Source of the DNA: JBECKW01 sp040235505
GTDB lineage: Bacteria; Desulfobacterota; Desulfobacteria; Desulfobacterales; JAFDDL01
Direction: 5' to 3'
Length of the DNA stretch: 64,000 bases
Assembly (NCBI GenBank): GCA_040235505.1
Contig: JBECKW010000017.1
Span: 1-64,000 of the forward strand
The position numbers and the translations under genes were made by a program. The notes under the pieces are model-generated. The model saw only the letters and a program-made list of their open reading frames with translations. It did no database searches and had not been told where the DNA came from. Below are positions 24,801-32,878 of the stretch, one piece after another (positions within the stretch are counted from its first letter, which is position 1; each line of letters opens with the position of its first letter).

Positions 24801-26115
24801 AAGGTGCAAACAGGGCGCAAAGATCGGTTCGGAGCTTGGCCCAGGTTTTCGATTTTGCCGCCAGTCGCGGGTTGTCATGGGTTTCTGCAAAATGCACCAT
24901 GATGCCCATCGTCTCGGCACTCTCGTTGGCTCCGGGCAGGTAGGTCTCGATCTGGGCCCGGTCGTAATTCTGAAACAGCTCCGAGTATGCCCAGTTGAAA
25001 TTTCCTTCGTCCAGAAGGCGCTGCGTCACCGAAACCTTGCCGCCGAGCCCTTCGAGCAGAAAAATCGTGTCGGGGTACCGATCACGGATCATTGCAATGA
25101 TAAACCGCCAGGCCTCCAGGGGAATCATGTATCCTGCATCGCAGCGAAAGCCGTCCACCCCGCGGCGGCACCATGTCAGAAAAACATCCGCCATGTATTG
25201 CCAGAGATCCTTCTTCCGGTAATCGAGTTTGGTCAGATCCGCCCACTCCACGCCCCAGGCGCCCGGCACTTCAATGCGGCCGTCCGCCCCCCGTGAAAGC
25301 CACTCGGGATGTGTCTCATGAAGATCCGCAGCCCAGCCGGTATGATTAATGGCGATATCCAGAATCAGCTTTCCATGTCGCTGGTGCACGGCGTCGAGCA
25401 GTTCGATAAACTGCTCCAGGGGGGTTGCATGGGGGTCAAATGCAGCCAGTGCCGGATCAACGGTCGTAAAACTCAAGGCCGCATACGGACTTCCAAACCG
25501 GCCCATGCGCGCATATGTGGTGGGGGTGGGGTGAATCGGAAGCAGCTGCAGATAGCGGCATCCGAGGGTTCCGATGATAAAATCGAGCTGGCTGGCCAGA
25601 TCCCGAAACGTCCCGGAAGGGGGAATCACCGTATACCCGGCCTGGTCCAGGGCGGATATATCCGAGCTCAGCGCCGTCCGGTCCTTGAATCCGGGCTCTC
25701 CGGCCGCTCCGAATTGCCGTACAAAGGCATTGTAAAGAATATTGGCACAACAGGTATGGGCCGGCTCAACATTCAACACCGTATTGGACCCGGAAGGCCA
25801 GACCGGATCCGAGGCCCCCTCGGGAAGAAAATAGCATTTTGCTTCAAAATGACCCACTTCGAGAAGCGGCACCACCACTTCAAAACGACCGCCGCCCAGG
25901 CTTCGCATGGGAACATCGAACCAATCGAGACCGAGGGGCGGAAGTTCTTCCTGAACCGACCGGATAATCTCCGCACGGATTTGAACCGCGTGACCGATAT
26001 TGGTGCGAAGCCTTGCAGTTCCGGCATATTCTTCCGGCAGATGCAGATGAAACTTCTGCACATCTCCCCGAAAACGAAGCAAATGCGCACCGGGTGCGGG
26101 ATACTGTTGGATCAC
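21829..26115 (-). CDS. GH13 plus GH133 glucan debranching protein
   Basis: A 1428-aa two-catalytic-domain protein. The N-terminal third has a GH13 barrel with the four regions DIAINHT, GFRCDAGYMIP (nucleophile Asp), FLLEGLGG (Glu) and FAETHDN (residues about 170-440). A middle beta-sandwich region (about 560-1050) follows. The C-terminal (alpha/alpha)6 GH133 domain has FLDWGRDSLIVVRGL, NRDTSDAPLWFF, YPIEIQALW and YHNGTAWAWLLPGF. The order transferase-like GH13 then amylo-1,6-glucosidase resembles eukaryotic debranching enzyme, so it may combine 4-alpha-glucanotransferase and alpha-1,6-glucosidase activity. GH13 specificity is not proven. AAGGAG precedes ATG 26115. No signal peptide, so it is cytoplasmic. 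Confidence 0.9.
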   Translation of the reverse strand: MIQQYPAPGAHLLRFRGDVQKFHLHLPEEYAGTARLRTNIGHAVQIRAEIIRSVQEELPPLGLDWFDVPMRSLGGGRFEVVVPLLEVGHFEAKCYFLPEGASDPVWPSGSNTVLNVEPAHTCCANILYNAFVRQFGAAGEPGFKDRTALSSDISALDQAGYTVIPPSGTFRDLASQLDFIIGTLGCRYLQLLPIHPTPTTYARMGRFGSPYAALSFTTVDPALAAFDPHATPLEQFIELLDAVHQRHGKLILDIAINHTGWAADLHETHPEWLSRGADGRIEVPGAWGVEWADLTKLDYRKKDLWQYMADVFLTWCRRGVDGFRCDAGYMIPLEAWRFIIAMIRDRYPDTIFLLEGLGGKVSVTQRLLDEGNFNWAYSELFQNYDRAQIETYLPGANESAETMGIMVHFAETHDNPRLAAKSKTWAKLRTDLCALFAPYGAFGFANGVEWFATEKINVHDAPGLNWGASENQVSTIGLLATLLRNHPAFHDRTQLSLVQKGTGNHVALFRRHRPSGKELLILANLDDTKETEAAWDGSVFDPGTRPLTDLLTRETVTPVRRGGKPACKLAPGRVLCLTQEPEDLKYLDIQERYQPGLIPRIVRQQLRAKALEIRCGGLTIADVGDVDPENEAEELHHDPKAYCRKQGKLSPQPGFIAWCWPRDMKREIMIPPGHFLLVTADTSFQARITEEEKTLVKEESLPAADGSWFAIFSPLPPSAGLRQRSLRLSIFSSPDCRHVIAPLLYLPEPEKLQIPTLLGRGDLLFSSRSYLATNRLGGMLRAPLVWGRLESRYDALLAANRNPKYPEDRWIMLARCRCWIVYQAFSQELCFDTFHTFHLDMEGRGLWRFHVPTGQGEHVRLTIRAEMAKEENSVRLLFYRHPAEGRDGRLDDQYPVRLIIRPDVESRNFHSTTKAYLGPENAWKQAVSPRPEGFLFTPEPDCRLAVFSPGSRFVSEPEWQYMVHRPGDSRRGYDPDSDLFSPGYFTATLSGGRPVVLTARVGSGDEQQPPNQDISGLSEESLYGLPSSFPMDEALERALGQFVVRRGGLKSIIAGYPWFLDWGRDSLIVVRGLVAAGRLSDARSVLRQFGQFEKGGMLPNMIAGSNVSNRDTSDAPLWFFVGCRDMVEKEASFRFVDTRVGRRTIREVLFSIAAGYMAGTENGVRMDGETGLIFSPAHFTWMDTNFPAGTPREGYPIEIQALWCHALSFLSRIDPQQKQGPWRELLEKVRAAIRKLFFLPERGYLADCLHAPGGETAGKADADDYLRPNQLLAITLGAVTDSDLCRRILDACQELLVPGAVRSLADRPVKRPLPILHHGTALNDPLNPYRGVYLGDEDTGRKPAYHNGTAWAWLLPGFCEAWVMTYGPLAAATAGAWLCSSVRLMSEGCLGQIPEILDGDVPHQQRGCDAQAWSVSELLRVRLMLKQL

Positions 26116-26168
26116 GACAAGAAGCTCCTTGATAAAAAAAACGCCTTCGGGGCTCTGGAGAGGCCTGA

Positions 26169-26375
26169 TTATGGATGCTTATGTCGAGGTGCGGGTTGCT
26201 CCAGACAGTCGTCTCTGAAACAGCATGCCGGTTGGTCGCAGAAATCCGAAGCGGATTTAAAACAGTCAAAATTTCCTTCAGACAGCTGAATCTCCCTAAT
26301 CAGGGCTTCCTTTGTTTTTCCAAATGAAGAAATGTGGAGTTGTTTTGCCTTTTGGCGAATCTCTTGCATTTTCAT
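26169..26375 (-). CDS. Small SAP/Rho-N-like protein with a cysteine-rich tail
   Basis: A 68-aa protein. Residues 1-33 (MKMQEIRQKAKQLHI, then KTKEALIREIQ) look like a SAP/HeH/Rho-N helix-extended-helix nucleic-acid-binding motif. The second half has cysteines in the pattern FDC-x7-C-x3-ACC-x3-DDC, which could bind metal. AGGAGAG lies about 10 nt upstream of ATG 26375. It is co-directional with the debranching gene and starts 53 nt before it. Similar small proteins occur in delta-proteobacteria as I recall, but no function is known to me. Confidence 0.7.
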   Translation of the reverse strand: MKMQEIRQKAKQLHISSFGKTKEALIREIQLSEGNFDCFKSASDFCDQPACCFRDDCLEQPAPRHKHP

Positions 26376-26579
26376 GGGGATGTTCTCTCCTGTTTTTTAG
26401 GAACTTTGGATCTGTAAAAACCCGGGGTACCCCCCCTCAGTTTCATTGCCGGATATCCTCAGATCAGGGCCACCGTCAACAAGAGAGCCGTAACGCAGAC
26501 TCTCTTGTTCCCACCATAATACCACGGTGTCTCAAAAGCAACTGCCAAGTTGTAAAACGATGAATTTGTTAGACTATTG

Positions 26580-27971
26580 CTAGAAAGAGATGTCTTTTTC
26601 AATCACCGACCCCTCGGTGACCACCGCCGGCGTCTTCCGTGAATTGGTAATACATACCGACCCGACGATCGATACATTGGATTCGAAATGGACATCGCCG
26701 ACAATGGTCAACGCGTCGCAGTTTATGAGGGACGGCACCCCGTTTGGAAAGCGGCGGGTAAAATCGTCTATTTTGGTATAGTAGTTCGGGTCCAGATTAA
26801 TCCGCATAATGCCTTTTTTCGAATTCGGATGTGCCTGAAAGCGTGAATTTTCTCCAAGAACAAACCGGTCCGATCGAAGAACCAGAAGGTCATTGCTCGT
26901 TTTGACGGGGAAGAACCGAATACGGGGAACCACCACCGCCGCTGCCCCCTTGAACAGGGAAATTGCCGCCCCCATGGCGGTTTCCACCTGAAATACCGGC
27001 GGGCTGTCTTCGTCCCTCGGGTCGATGGGTTTGGGGTTGAGAATCATGGGAAGTTTCACGACCCCCTCCCGGTCGATGATCTCTTGCAGGTGCTGCAGAT
27101 TGATCCAGATATTGTTGGTGTTGAAGTATCGATACCGCCCGATATCCTGAAAAGAATTTATCTCCTCGGCGGGACACTGGGCGGACTCACGAAGCACCAG
27201 CCCTCCGCCTTTTGAATAGGCCAGATGACCGCCTTTTGCATCCGAAGGCAGCCTCTTGGCAACCTCCATCATGAAGGGTATTTCTCTCTCCGCAACATAC
27301 CCCAGAAGAGAAGGGTCGAGGGATGCGCCCAGGTTGTCGGAGTTGGAAATAAGCGCATACCGAACCCCCAGGTCCAGCAATTTCCGGAGAAGTCCCGATA
27401 TATGGAGGCTGATGTAAATATCGCCGTGCCCCGGCGGATTCCATTCCAGTGTCGGATTTTCAGGATGCAAGGCGGGCATTAAATCCGATTGAAGAATCTT
27501 CGGAAACTTATGCTGAAGAAACATCATGGGGGTAATCGGTGACCCGATGCGCTCAAGCGCGGATGATGTCTCCTGCTGAGTATTGAAGCTGTTCATAAGA
27601 CACAGGAGGCCGTTTTCCGCTTCCACCTGCTCCAGAATGATTTCCAGAAAGCTCTTGCCGTTTTTGGCTTTCAGCAGCGATTTGGGGCCGGTTAGCCCCA
27701 TGCTTGTCCCCAACCCACCATTGAGAACGATGCGAACGAACCGGTTGGATACGCGAAGGCCTGCTTCTTTATAATCTCCAAGCATCTTGGCATGCAGTAA
27801 ATCTTCAGGCGCAACCGGTTCTATCTCCCGGTCATAAATCATGGCGGTTCTGCCGGACACCACCTGGTCGTAGTAATACAGGAAAGTACGAATGATAGCC
27901 GGTTCAATACCCTCGGCTTCCATTTTTTCAACAATGGCGTTTCGGTTATTGGAGTTTGAAGACTCCGTCAT
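26580..27971 (-). CDS. UTP-glucose-1-phosphate uridylyltransferase, eukaryote-type (copy 2)
   Basis: A 463-aa UDPGP-family paralogue of the gene at 11882-13303. The LNGGLGTSMGLTGPKS loop, WNPPGHGDIYISLH, ISNSDNLGASLDPSLLG and NTNNIWINLQHL blocks are all present, and the C-terminal beta-helix (DVHFESNVSIVGSV) is intact. Copy 2 matches the eukaryotic UGP consensus at GTSMG, where copy 1 has GTTMG. It follows the SDR gene by 23 nt. Providing UDP-glucose for the glucan genes downstream is the simplest role, but the reason for two copies is not visible. Confidence 0.9.
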   Translation of the reverse strand: MTESSNSNNRNAIVEKMEAEGIEPAIIRTFLYYYDQVVSGRTAMIYDREIEPVAPEDLLHAKMLGDYKEAGLRVSNRFVRIVLNGGLGTSMGLTGPKSLLKAKNGKSFLEIILEQVEAENGLLCLMNSFNTQQETSSALERIGSPITPMMFLQHKFPKILQSDLMPALHPENPTLEWNPPGHGDIYISLHISGLLRKLLDLGVRYALISNSDNLGASLDPSLLGYVAEREIPFMMEVAKRLPSDAKGGHLAYSKGGGLVLRESAQCPAEEINSFQDIGRYRYFNTNNIWINLQHLQEIIDREGVVKLPMILNPKPIDPRDEDSPPVFQVETAMGAAISLFKGAAAVVVPRIRFFPVKTSNDLLVLRSDRFVLGENSRFQAHPNSKKGIMRINLDPNYYTKIDDFTRRFPNGVPSLINCDALTIVGDVHFESNVSIVGSVCITNSRKTPAVVTEGSVIEKDISF

Positions 27972-27994
27972 GGATGAATTCCTTTCCGAAAACC

Positions 27995-28786
27995 CTAAAA
28001 CGCCGCCCGGATAGCGCCTCCATCCACAGGAATGGACGCCCCGCTGATATAAGCGGCCTTTTCCGAGGATAAAAACGCCGCCAGTGCGCCCAGTTCCCCG
28101 GGCTCTCCGATTCGACCCACCGGCACCGGCTTCCCCATGTCCCCGAAGACCTCTTCTACGCTTTTTCCGGTCTGTTTCGCCACGGCCTCTCCATATTCAA
28201 CAATCCGGTCCGTCCGGGTATAGCCGGGCATAATATTGTTGACGGTGATGCCGTCTTTGCCGAGCTGGTTCGCCAGGGTCTTTGCAAGTCCGTGCACCGA
28301 GGGCCGGGTGGCGTTCGACAGTACCAGCGGCGCAAGGGGTTCCTTGACCGACAGGCTCGTGATGTTGATGACCCGGCCCCATTTGGCGGCCCGCATATGC
28401 GGCACGGCGGCACGGATCAACCGCACCGCGCTCATCATGGAAAGCTCGAACGCCGACAACCAGGCGGCATCGTCAAAGTCGAAAAAATCTCCTCCCGGCG
28501 GCCCTCCCGCGTTGGTAACGAGAATGTGCAGTGCCCCGAAATACGCGGCCGTCTTTTCCACAAGCCTGTTGATATCCTCCGGCTTGGTCATGTCGGCGGT
28601 CACCGCCAGAATGTCCGTCCCGGTGATTTTTGAAATCTCTTCTGCGGTCCGCCTGAGATCAGCTTCATTCCGGGCACAGATGGCAACTTTTGCGCCTTCG
28701 GCTGCCAGCGCCTCGGCGCATGCACGCCCCAGGCCTTTTGAGCTGGCGGTGACAAGGGCGACTTTATTTGTCAGTCCAAGATCCAT
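27995..28786 (-). CDS. SDR-family oxidoreductase with altered active site
   Basis: A 263-aa short-chain dehydrogenase/reductase with the NAD(P)-binding TASSKGLGRA (residues 13-22) and NAG in TNAGGPPGG (92-94). The catalytic Ser is at about S144, where the Tyr of YxxxK should lie 13 residues on. Instead S157-N-A-T-R161 occurs, so Tyr is Ser and Lys is Arg. Tail motif VNNIMPGYTRTDR is kept. This noncanonical version recurs in an SDR subfamily annotated FabG-like, so it may be a real variant and not a decayed gene. Substrate unknown. It precedes the second pyrophosphorylase by 23 nt. Confidence 0.85.
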   Translation of the reverse strand: MDLGLTNKVALVTASSKGLGRACAEALAAEGAKVAICARNEADLRRTAEEISKITGTDILAVTADMTKPEDINRLVEKTAAYFGALHILVTNAGGPPGGDFFDFDDAAWLSAFELSMMSAVRLIRAAVPHMRAAKWGRVINITSLSVKEPLAPLVLSNATRPSVHGLAKTLANQLGKDGITVNNIMPGYTRTDRIVEYGEAVAKQTGKSVEEVFGDMGKPVPVGRIGEPGELGALAAFLSSEKAAYISGASIPVDGGAIRAAF

Positions 28787-28855
28787 GATCGTCTCCTTTT
28801 TTCGTCCTTGTACCGAAAACGGGCGGAGGTGTAAAGCAGGATTCGCCTCCCCCCC

Positions 28856-28884
28856 TTGACAAACAAATCCTGGGCGCCTATAAG
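28856..28884 (+). promoter_or_regulatory. Strong consensus promoter upstream of the MoxR/Bat operon
   Basis: TTGACA (28856-28861), a 17-nt spacer, and TATAAG (28879-28884) make one of the best sigma-70 matches in the window. The predicted start (about 28891) lies 330 nt before moxR, leaving an unusually long leader. Confidence 0.7.
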
Positions 28885-29226
28885 AACCGGTGCAACTTGA
28901 ACATCAGATGCCACCTCCCGATAGCCGCGACGGGCCTTGACATACTGTGTATGGTGATATTTTTCGTTGGACGTTTTAAGCGCCTGGGCGAATGTGTTCG
29001 ATAGCTTTGATAATGATGCAACGGCAGCGTATGTTTTTCTGTCAGGACACGGGCGGCTTTTTCTTCAGACCCCGAAAACGGCTGCAAAAGACTTTTCTTC
29101 GTTCTGCAGTTCCCGTTTGTCGGCTGCCCATCACTGCCAGCATCTCAAACCGCAACGCCCAATTGTTTCGGCCACCGAAAAATCACCGGACATAACCCGT
29201 AAAACCTAAAGATGAGGAGAGATAGG
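28885..29226 (+). other. Gene-free leader or possible small-RNA region
   Basis: About 340 nt between the promoter and moxR without a supported ORF. It contains hairpins CCCG/CGGG (about 28917-28934) and CATAC/GTATG (28941-28953), with a T-run near 28960 that could terminate a short RNA. Known riboswitch or 6S motifs are not obvious to me. Short frames on both strands have no ribosome-binding site. Confidence 0.35.
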
Positions 29227-30204
<978 letters not shown>

Positions 30205-30210
30205 CGATGC

Positions 30211-30238
30211 GATCAGCGATCGGCTGTCAGCCGTCAGC
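30211..30238. repeat. Tandem heptamer repeat (NGTCAGC type)
   Basis: Four adjacent 7-bp units, GATCAGC, GATCGGC, TGTCAGC and CGTCAGC, fill the gap between moxR and the DUF58 gene, 6 nt after the moxR stop. It is inside an operon, so it will be transcribed. Confidence 0.7.
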
Positions 30239-30260
30239 TTTTAAAGGATGAATTTTTTCG

Positions 30261-31139
30261 ATGCTGCCCCCTGAACTGATCAAAAAAATAAAACGGATTC
30301 ATATCCGAAGCGGCCGCGTGGTCAATACCATGATGGCGGGACAGTATAAATCCGTGTTCCGCGGTTCCGGCATAGAATTTGAAGAGGTCCGGGAATATTC
30401 TCCGGGTGATGAGGTCAAGAGCATCGACTGGAAAGTGTCGGCCCGGATGGGGCGGCCCTACATCAAACGATACCGGGAAGAGCGCGAACGCATCGTGATG
30501 CTCCTGGTGGACATGAGCGCCTCCGGTGATTTCGGCACCACGGAAGCCCTCAAAAAGGAAGCCGCCGTGGAAACCGCGGCCGTGCTCGCCTTCAATGCCG
30601 TTCGAAACAACGACAAGGTGGGCGTGATTCTGTTTACGGACCAGGTGGAAAAATATATCCCCCCCCAGAAGGGCACCGCCCATGTCTGGCGCGTCATCAA
30701 GGAAATTTACACCTTCGCGCCGACACGTAAAAAAACGGATATCGGGTGCGCCGTCCGGTACCTGGGGCAGGTCTCCAGAAAACGCGCCCTGTCCTTTCTG
30801 ATCTCCGATTATCTTTCCGAAAATTATACGGGCCCGCTTAAAATCGCAGCCAAAAAGCATGAAATGATCGGGGTGCTCATTTCAGATCCCGGAGACTTTG
30901 CCCTTCCCCCGGGAGGGATGATGACCCTGGAGGACCTGGAAACCGGAGAGCGGCTTTTTCTGGATGCCTGGGACCGCCGGACCCGGCAGGCTTTCGCGGA
31001 CAAACGGAAAGCGGATTACGACCGGACCCTGGAAACGCTGAAAGCCGCGGATATCGACTGCATTGAAATAAGCACCTGTGGGTCGGTGTCGGATGCGCTG
31101 ATCAAGTATTTTCGGTACCGGGAGAAAATGAAACGATAG
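30261..31139 (+). CDS. DUF58-domain protein of the MoxR/Bat operon
   Basis: A 292-aa cytoplasmic protein with the DUF58 hallmark GSGIEFEEVREYSPGDEVKS followed by IDWKVSARMGRPYIKRY. The C-terminal half has a von Willebrand A-like fold with a partly conserved metal site (LLVDMSASGDFG). In Bat operons this protein couples the MoxR ATPase to the membrane VWA proteins. It is directly followed by a small membrane protein gene (gap 4 nt). Confidence 0.92.
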   Translation: MLPPELIKKIKRIHIRSGRVVNTMMAGQYKSVFRGSGIEFEEVREYSPGDEVKSIDWKVSARMGRPYIKRYREERERIVMLLVDMSASGDFGTTEALKKEAAVETAAVLAFNAVRNNDKVGVILFTDQVEKYIPPQKGTAHVWRVIKEIYTFAPTRKKTDIGCAVRYLGQVSRKRALSFLISDYLSENYTGPLKIAAKKHEMIGVLISDPGDFALPPGGMMTLEDLETGERLFLDAWDRRTRQAFADKRKADYDRTLETLKAADIDCIEISTCGSVSDALIKYFRYREKMKR

Positions 31140-31143
31140 TGTC

Positions 31144-31893
31144 ATGAGAAACCTCTGCGTCATCATCATGGGAGCCTTGATTCTTTTAGGCGGTGCGGCC
31201 GCCACCCGGGAATCTTCCGCCGCCCAGACGGCTTCCCCCGCGGGCCAGGCGGCCAATACCGGTCAGGTGACAAACACCGCCCCGGTGGCTGTCCCCGGCC
31301 AGACCGGGAAAGCCGCGCCCATGACCGACATTCATGACATCAAGCCCCTGGTTTCGGTGCCGGTGCCCATATCCCTGGCCGCCATTTTGCTCTGGGGGGG
31401 AATCGGTCTTCTGGCCGCTGCCGTGTTATTGGGGGGTTGGTTTTTGTGGAAACGGCGCCGCGGCAAAACGGTGGAAAGCGTCACGGCGATGCTCTCCCCG
31501 GAGGATACGGCATTTCAGCAGCTTTCGGCCCTGTCGCCGGATACCGCGAACGGAAAAGCCTTTTATTTCGCGCTGTCTGCTATTTTCAGGCAATATCTTG
31601 AGGGAAGGTTCGGCATCGACGGTCTGGAAATGACCACCGAGGAACTGCTGCCTCATGTGGAGACCCTGCCCCTTGAAAGGGATCTGAAACGGGATGCCAA
31701 GAAATTTCTGGTTTCCAGCGATCCCGTGAAATTTGCGGGCCTTCCGGCCTGCCTGGAATCCATGGAATCCGATCTCGGATTTGTCAGAAGCTTTGTCGAA
31801 ACATCGGCGGCCTCCCTTCAGGCAGCGGAGGAAGAGGCCGGGCCGCCGGATGCCAAGGGCGAAATGGAGCAAGCGAATCGTGTTTCGATTTGA
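31144..31893 (+). CDS. DUF4381-like single-pass membrane protein of the Bat operon
   Basis: A 249-aa protein with a signal-like N-terminus (VIIMGALILLGGAAA), a Pro/Gly/Ala/Thr-rich linker, one membrane helix (about 78-104, ISLAAILLWGGIGLLAAAVLL, then KRRRGK) and a cytoplasmic helical domain. The layout fits the DUF4381-type proteins commonly found between DUF58 and BatA genes. Its end overlaps the next gene's GTG start by 14 bp. No function is known to me. Confidence 0.7.
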   Translation: MRNLCVIIMGALILLGGAAATRESSAAQTASPAGQAANTGQVTNTAPVAVPGQTGKAAPMTDIHDIKPLVSVPVPISLAAILLWGGIGLLAAAVLLGGWFLWKRRRGKTVESVTAMLSPEDTAFQQLSALSPDTANGKAFYFALSAIFRQYLEGRFGIDGLEMTTEELLPHVETLPLERDLKRDAKKFLVSSDPVKFAGLPACLESMESDLGFVRSFVETSAASLQAAEEEAGPPDAKGEMEQANRVSI

Positions 31894-32878
31894 AAATCCA
31901 TATCTTCTGTTTCTATTGGGGCTCGTTCCCCTGCTGGCGGTGTTTCGAACCCGGCGGCGCCGTCCCCTTCACGTGGGCGTCTCCACACTTCGTCCGGTCA
32001 AAACGCTCCCCTCCGGCATGTTTGCCACCCTGGCCCGGATGCTTCCGGTGCTCAAATACGGCGCCCTGTGCCTGATGGTCATTGCGCTTGCCCGGCCCCA
32101 GTGGGGCACCCGGGAAGTCAATGTCCGCACCGAAGGCATCAACATCATTCTGGCGGTGGATCTTTCCGGAAGCATGGCGGCCCTTGATTTCAACAAAAAC
32201 GGAAAAATCATCGACCGGCTGGAGGCGGCCAAGGGCGTTATACAGGACTTTATCAGTAAGCGCTCCGGGGACCGGATCGGCCTGGTGGTGTTCGGCTCCG
32301 AGGCCTATACCCAGCTTCCCCTCACCCGGGATTACAACACCATTTCGGAGATCCTCCAGCGGCTTAAAATCGGTGCCGCCGGACAGAGCACCGCCATCGG
32401 GGACGCCATCGGCATCTCGCTGAAACGTCTGGAAGACATCAAGGGAAAATCGAATATCATCATTCTGCTCACCGACGGGCGGAGCAACGCCGGAACCCTC
32501 TCTCCCGAAGCGGCGGTGGATATTGCCGCTCGGAAGGGCGTGAAAATTTACACCATCGGTATCGGGGGTGAGGGCCGGGCCCCGTTTGCCGTGAATGTTC
32601 CCGGATTCGGCGTGAGATATGTCTATCAGCAGGTGGACATTGACGAAAATGCGCTGAAGGAAATCGCGAAAAAAACGAACGGCCAATATTTCCGGGCGGA
32701 AGATTTGAAGGGGCTTGAAAAAATATACAACACCATCGACCGGCTTGAAAAGACCCAGGCCATCGTCAAAATCTACGACAACTATCGGGATCTATATCCC
32801 TACAGCCTCTTTCCTGCGTTTGCGCTGCTCGGGCTTTGGATCCTCCTGGCTCATACACGGTTTTTGAGGCTGCCATGA
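31880..32878 (+). CDS. BatA-like von Willebrand A membrane protein
   Basis: A 332-aa membrane protein. Hydrophobic segments at the start (FENPYLLFLLGLVPLLAVF) and about residues 55-75 precede a VWA domain with an intact MIDAS: VDLSGSM, a conserved Thr in the loop STAIGDAIG, and LLTDGRSNAG. A membrane helix near the C-terminus (YSLFPAFALLGLWILLA) completes the BatA/BatB layout. The GTG start at 31880 is chosen because it overlaps the previous gene and gives the correct N-terminus. Upstream in-frame starts lie inside that gene. ATGA overlap with the next gene. Confidence 0.88.
   Translation: MFRFENPYLLFLLGLVPLLAVFRTRRRRPLHVGVSTLRPVKTLPSGMFATLARMLPVLKYGALCLMVIALARPQWGTREVNVRTEGINIILAVDLSGSMAALDFNKNGKIIDRLEAAKGVIQDFISKRSGDRIGLVVFGSEAYTQLPLTRDYNTISEILQRLKIGAAGQSTAIGDAIGISLKRLEDIKGKSNIIILLTDGRSNAGTLSPEAAVDIAARKGVKIYTIGIGGEGRAPFAVNVPGFGVRYVYQQVDIDENALKEIAKKTNGQYFRAEDLKGLEKIYNTIDRLEKTQAIVKIYDNYRDLYPYSLFPAFALLGLWILLAHTRFLRLP

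Noticed and set aside
28878..29211. Short frames on both strands in the moxR leader
   Set aside because: No ribosome-binding site and biased composition. Treated as non-coding leader.
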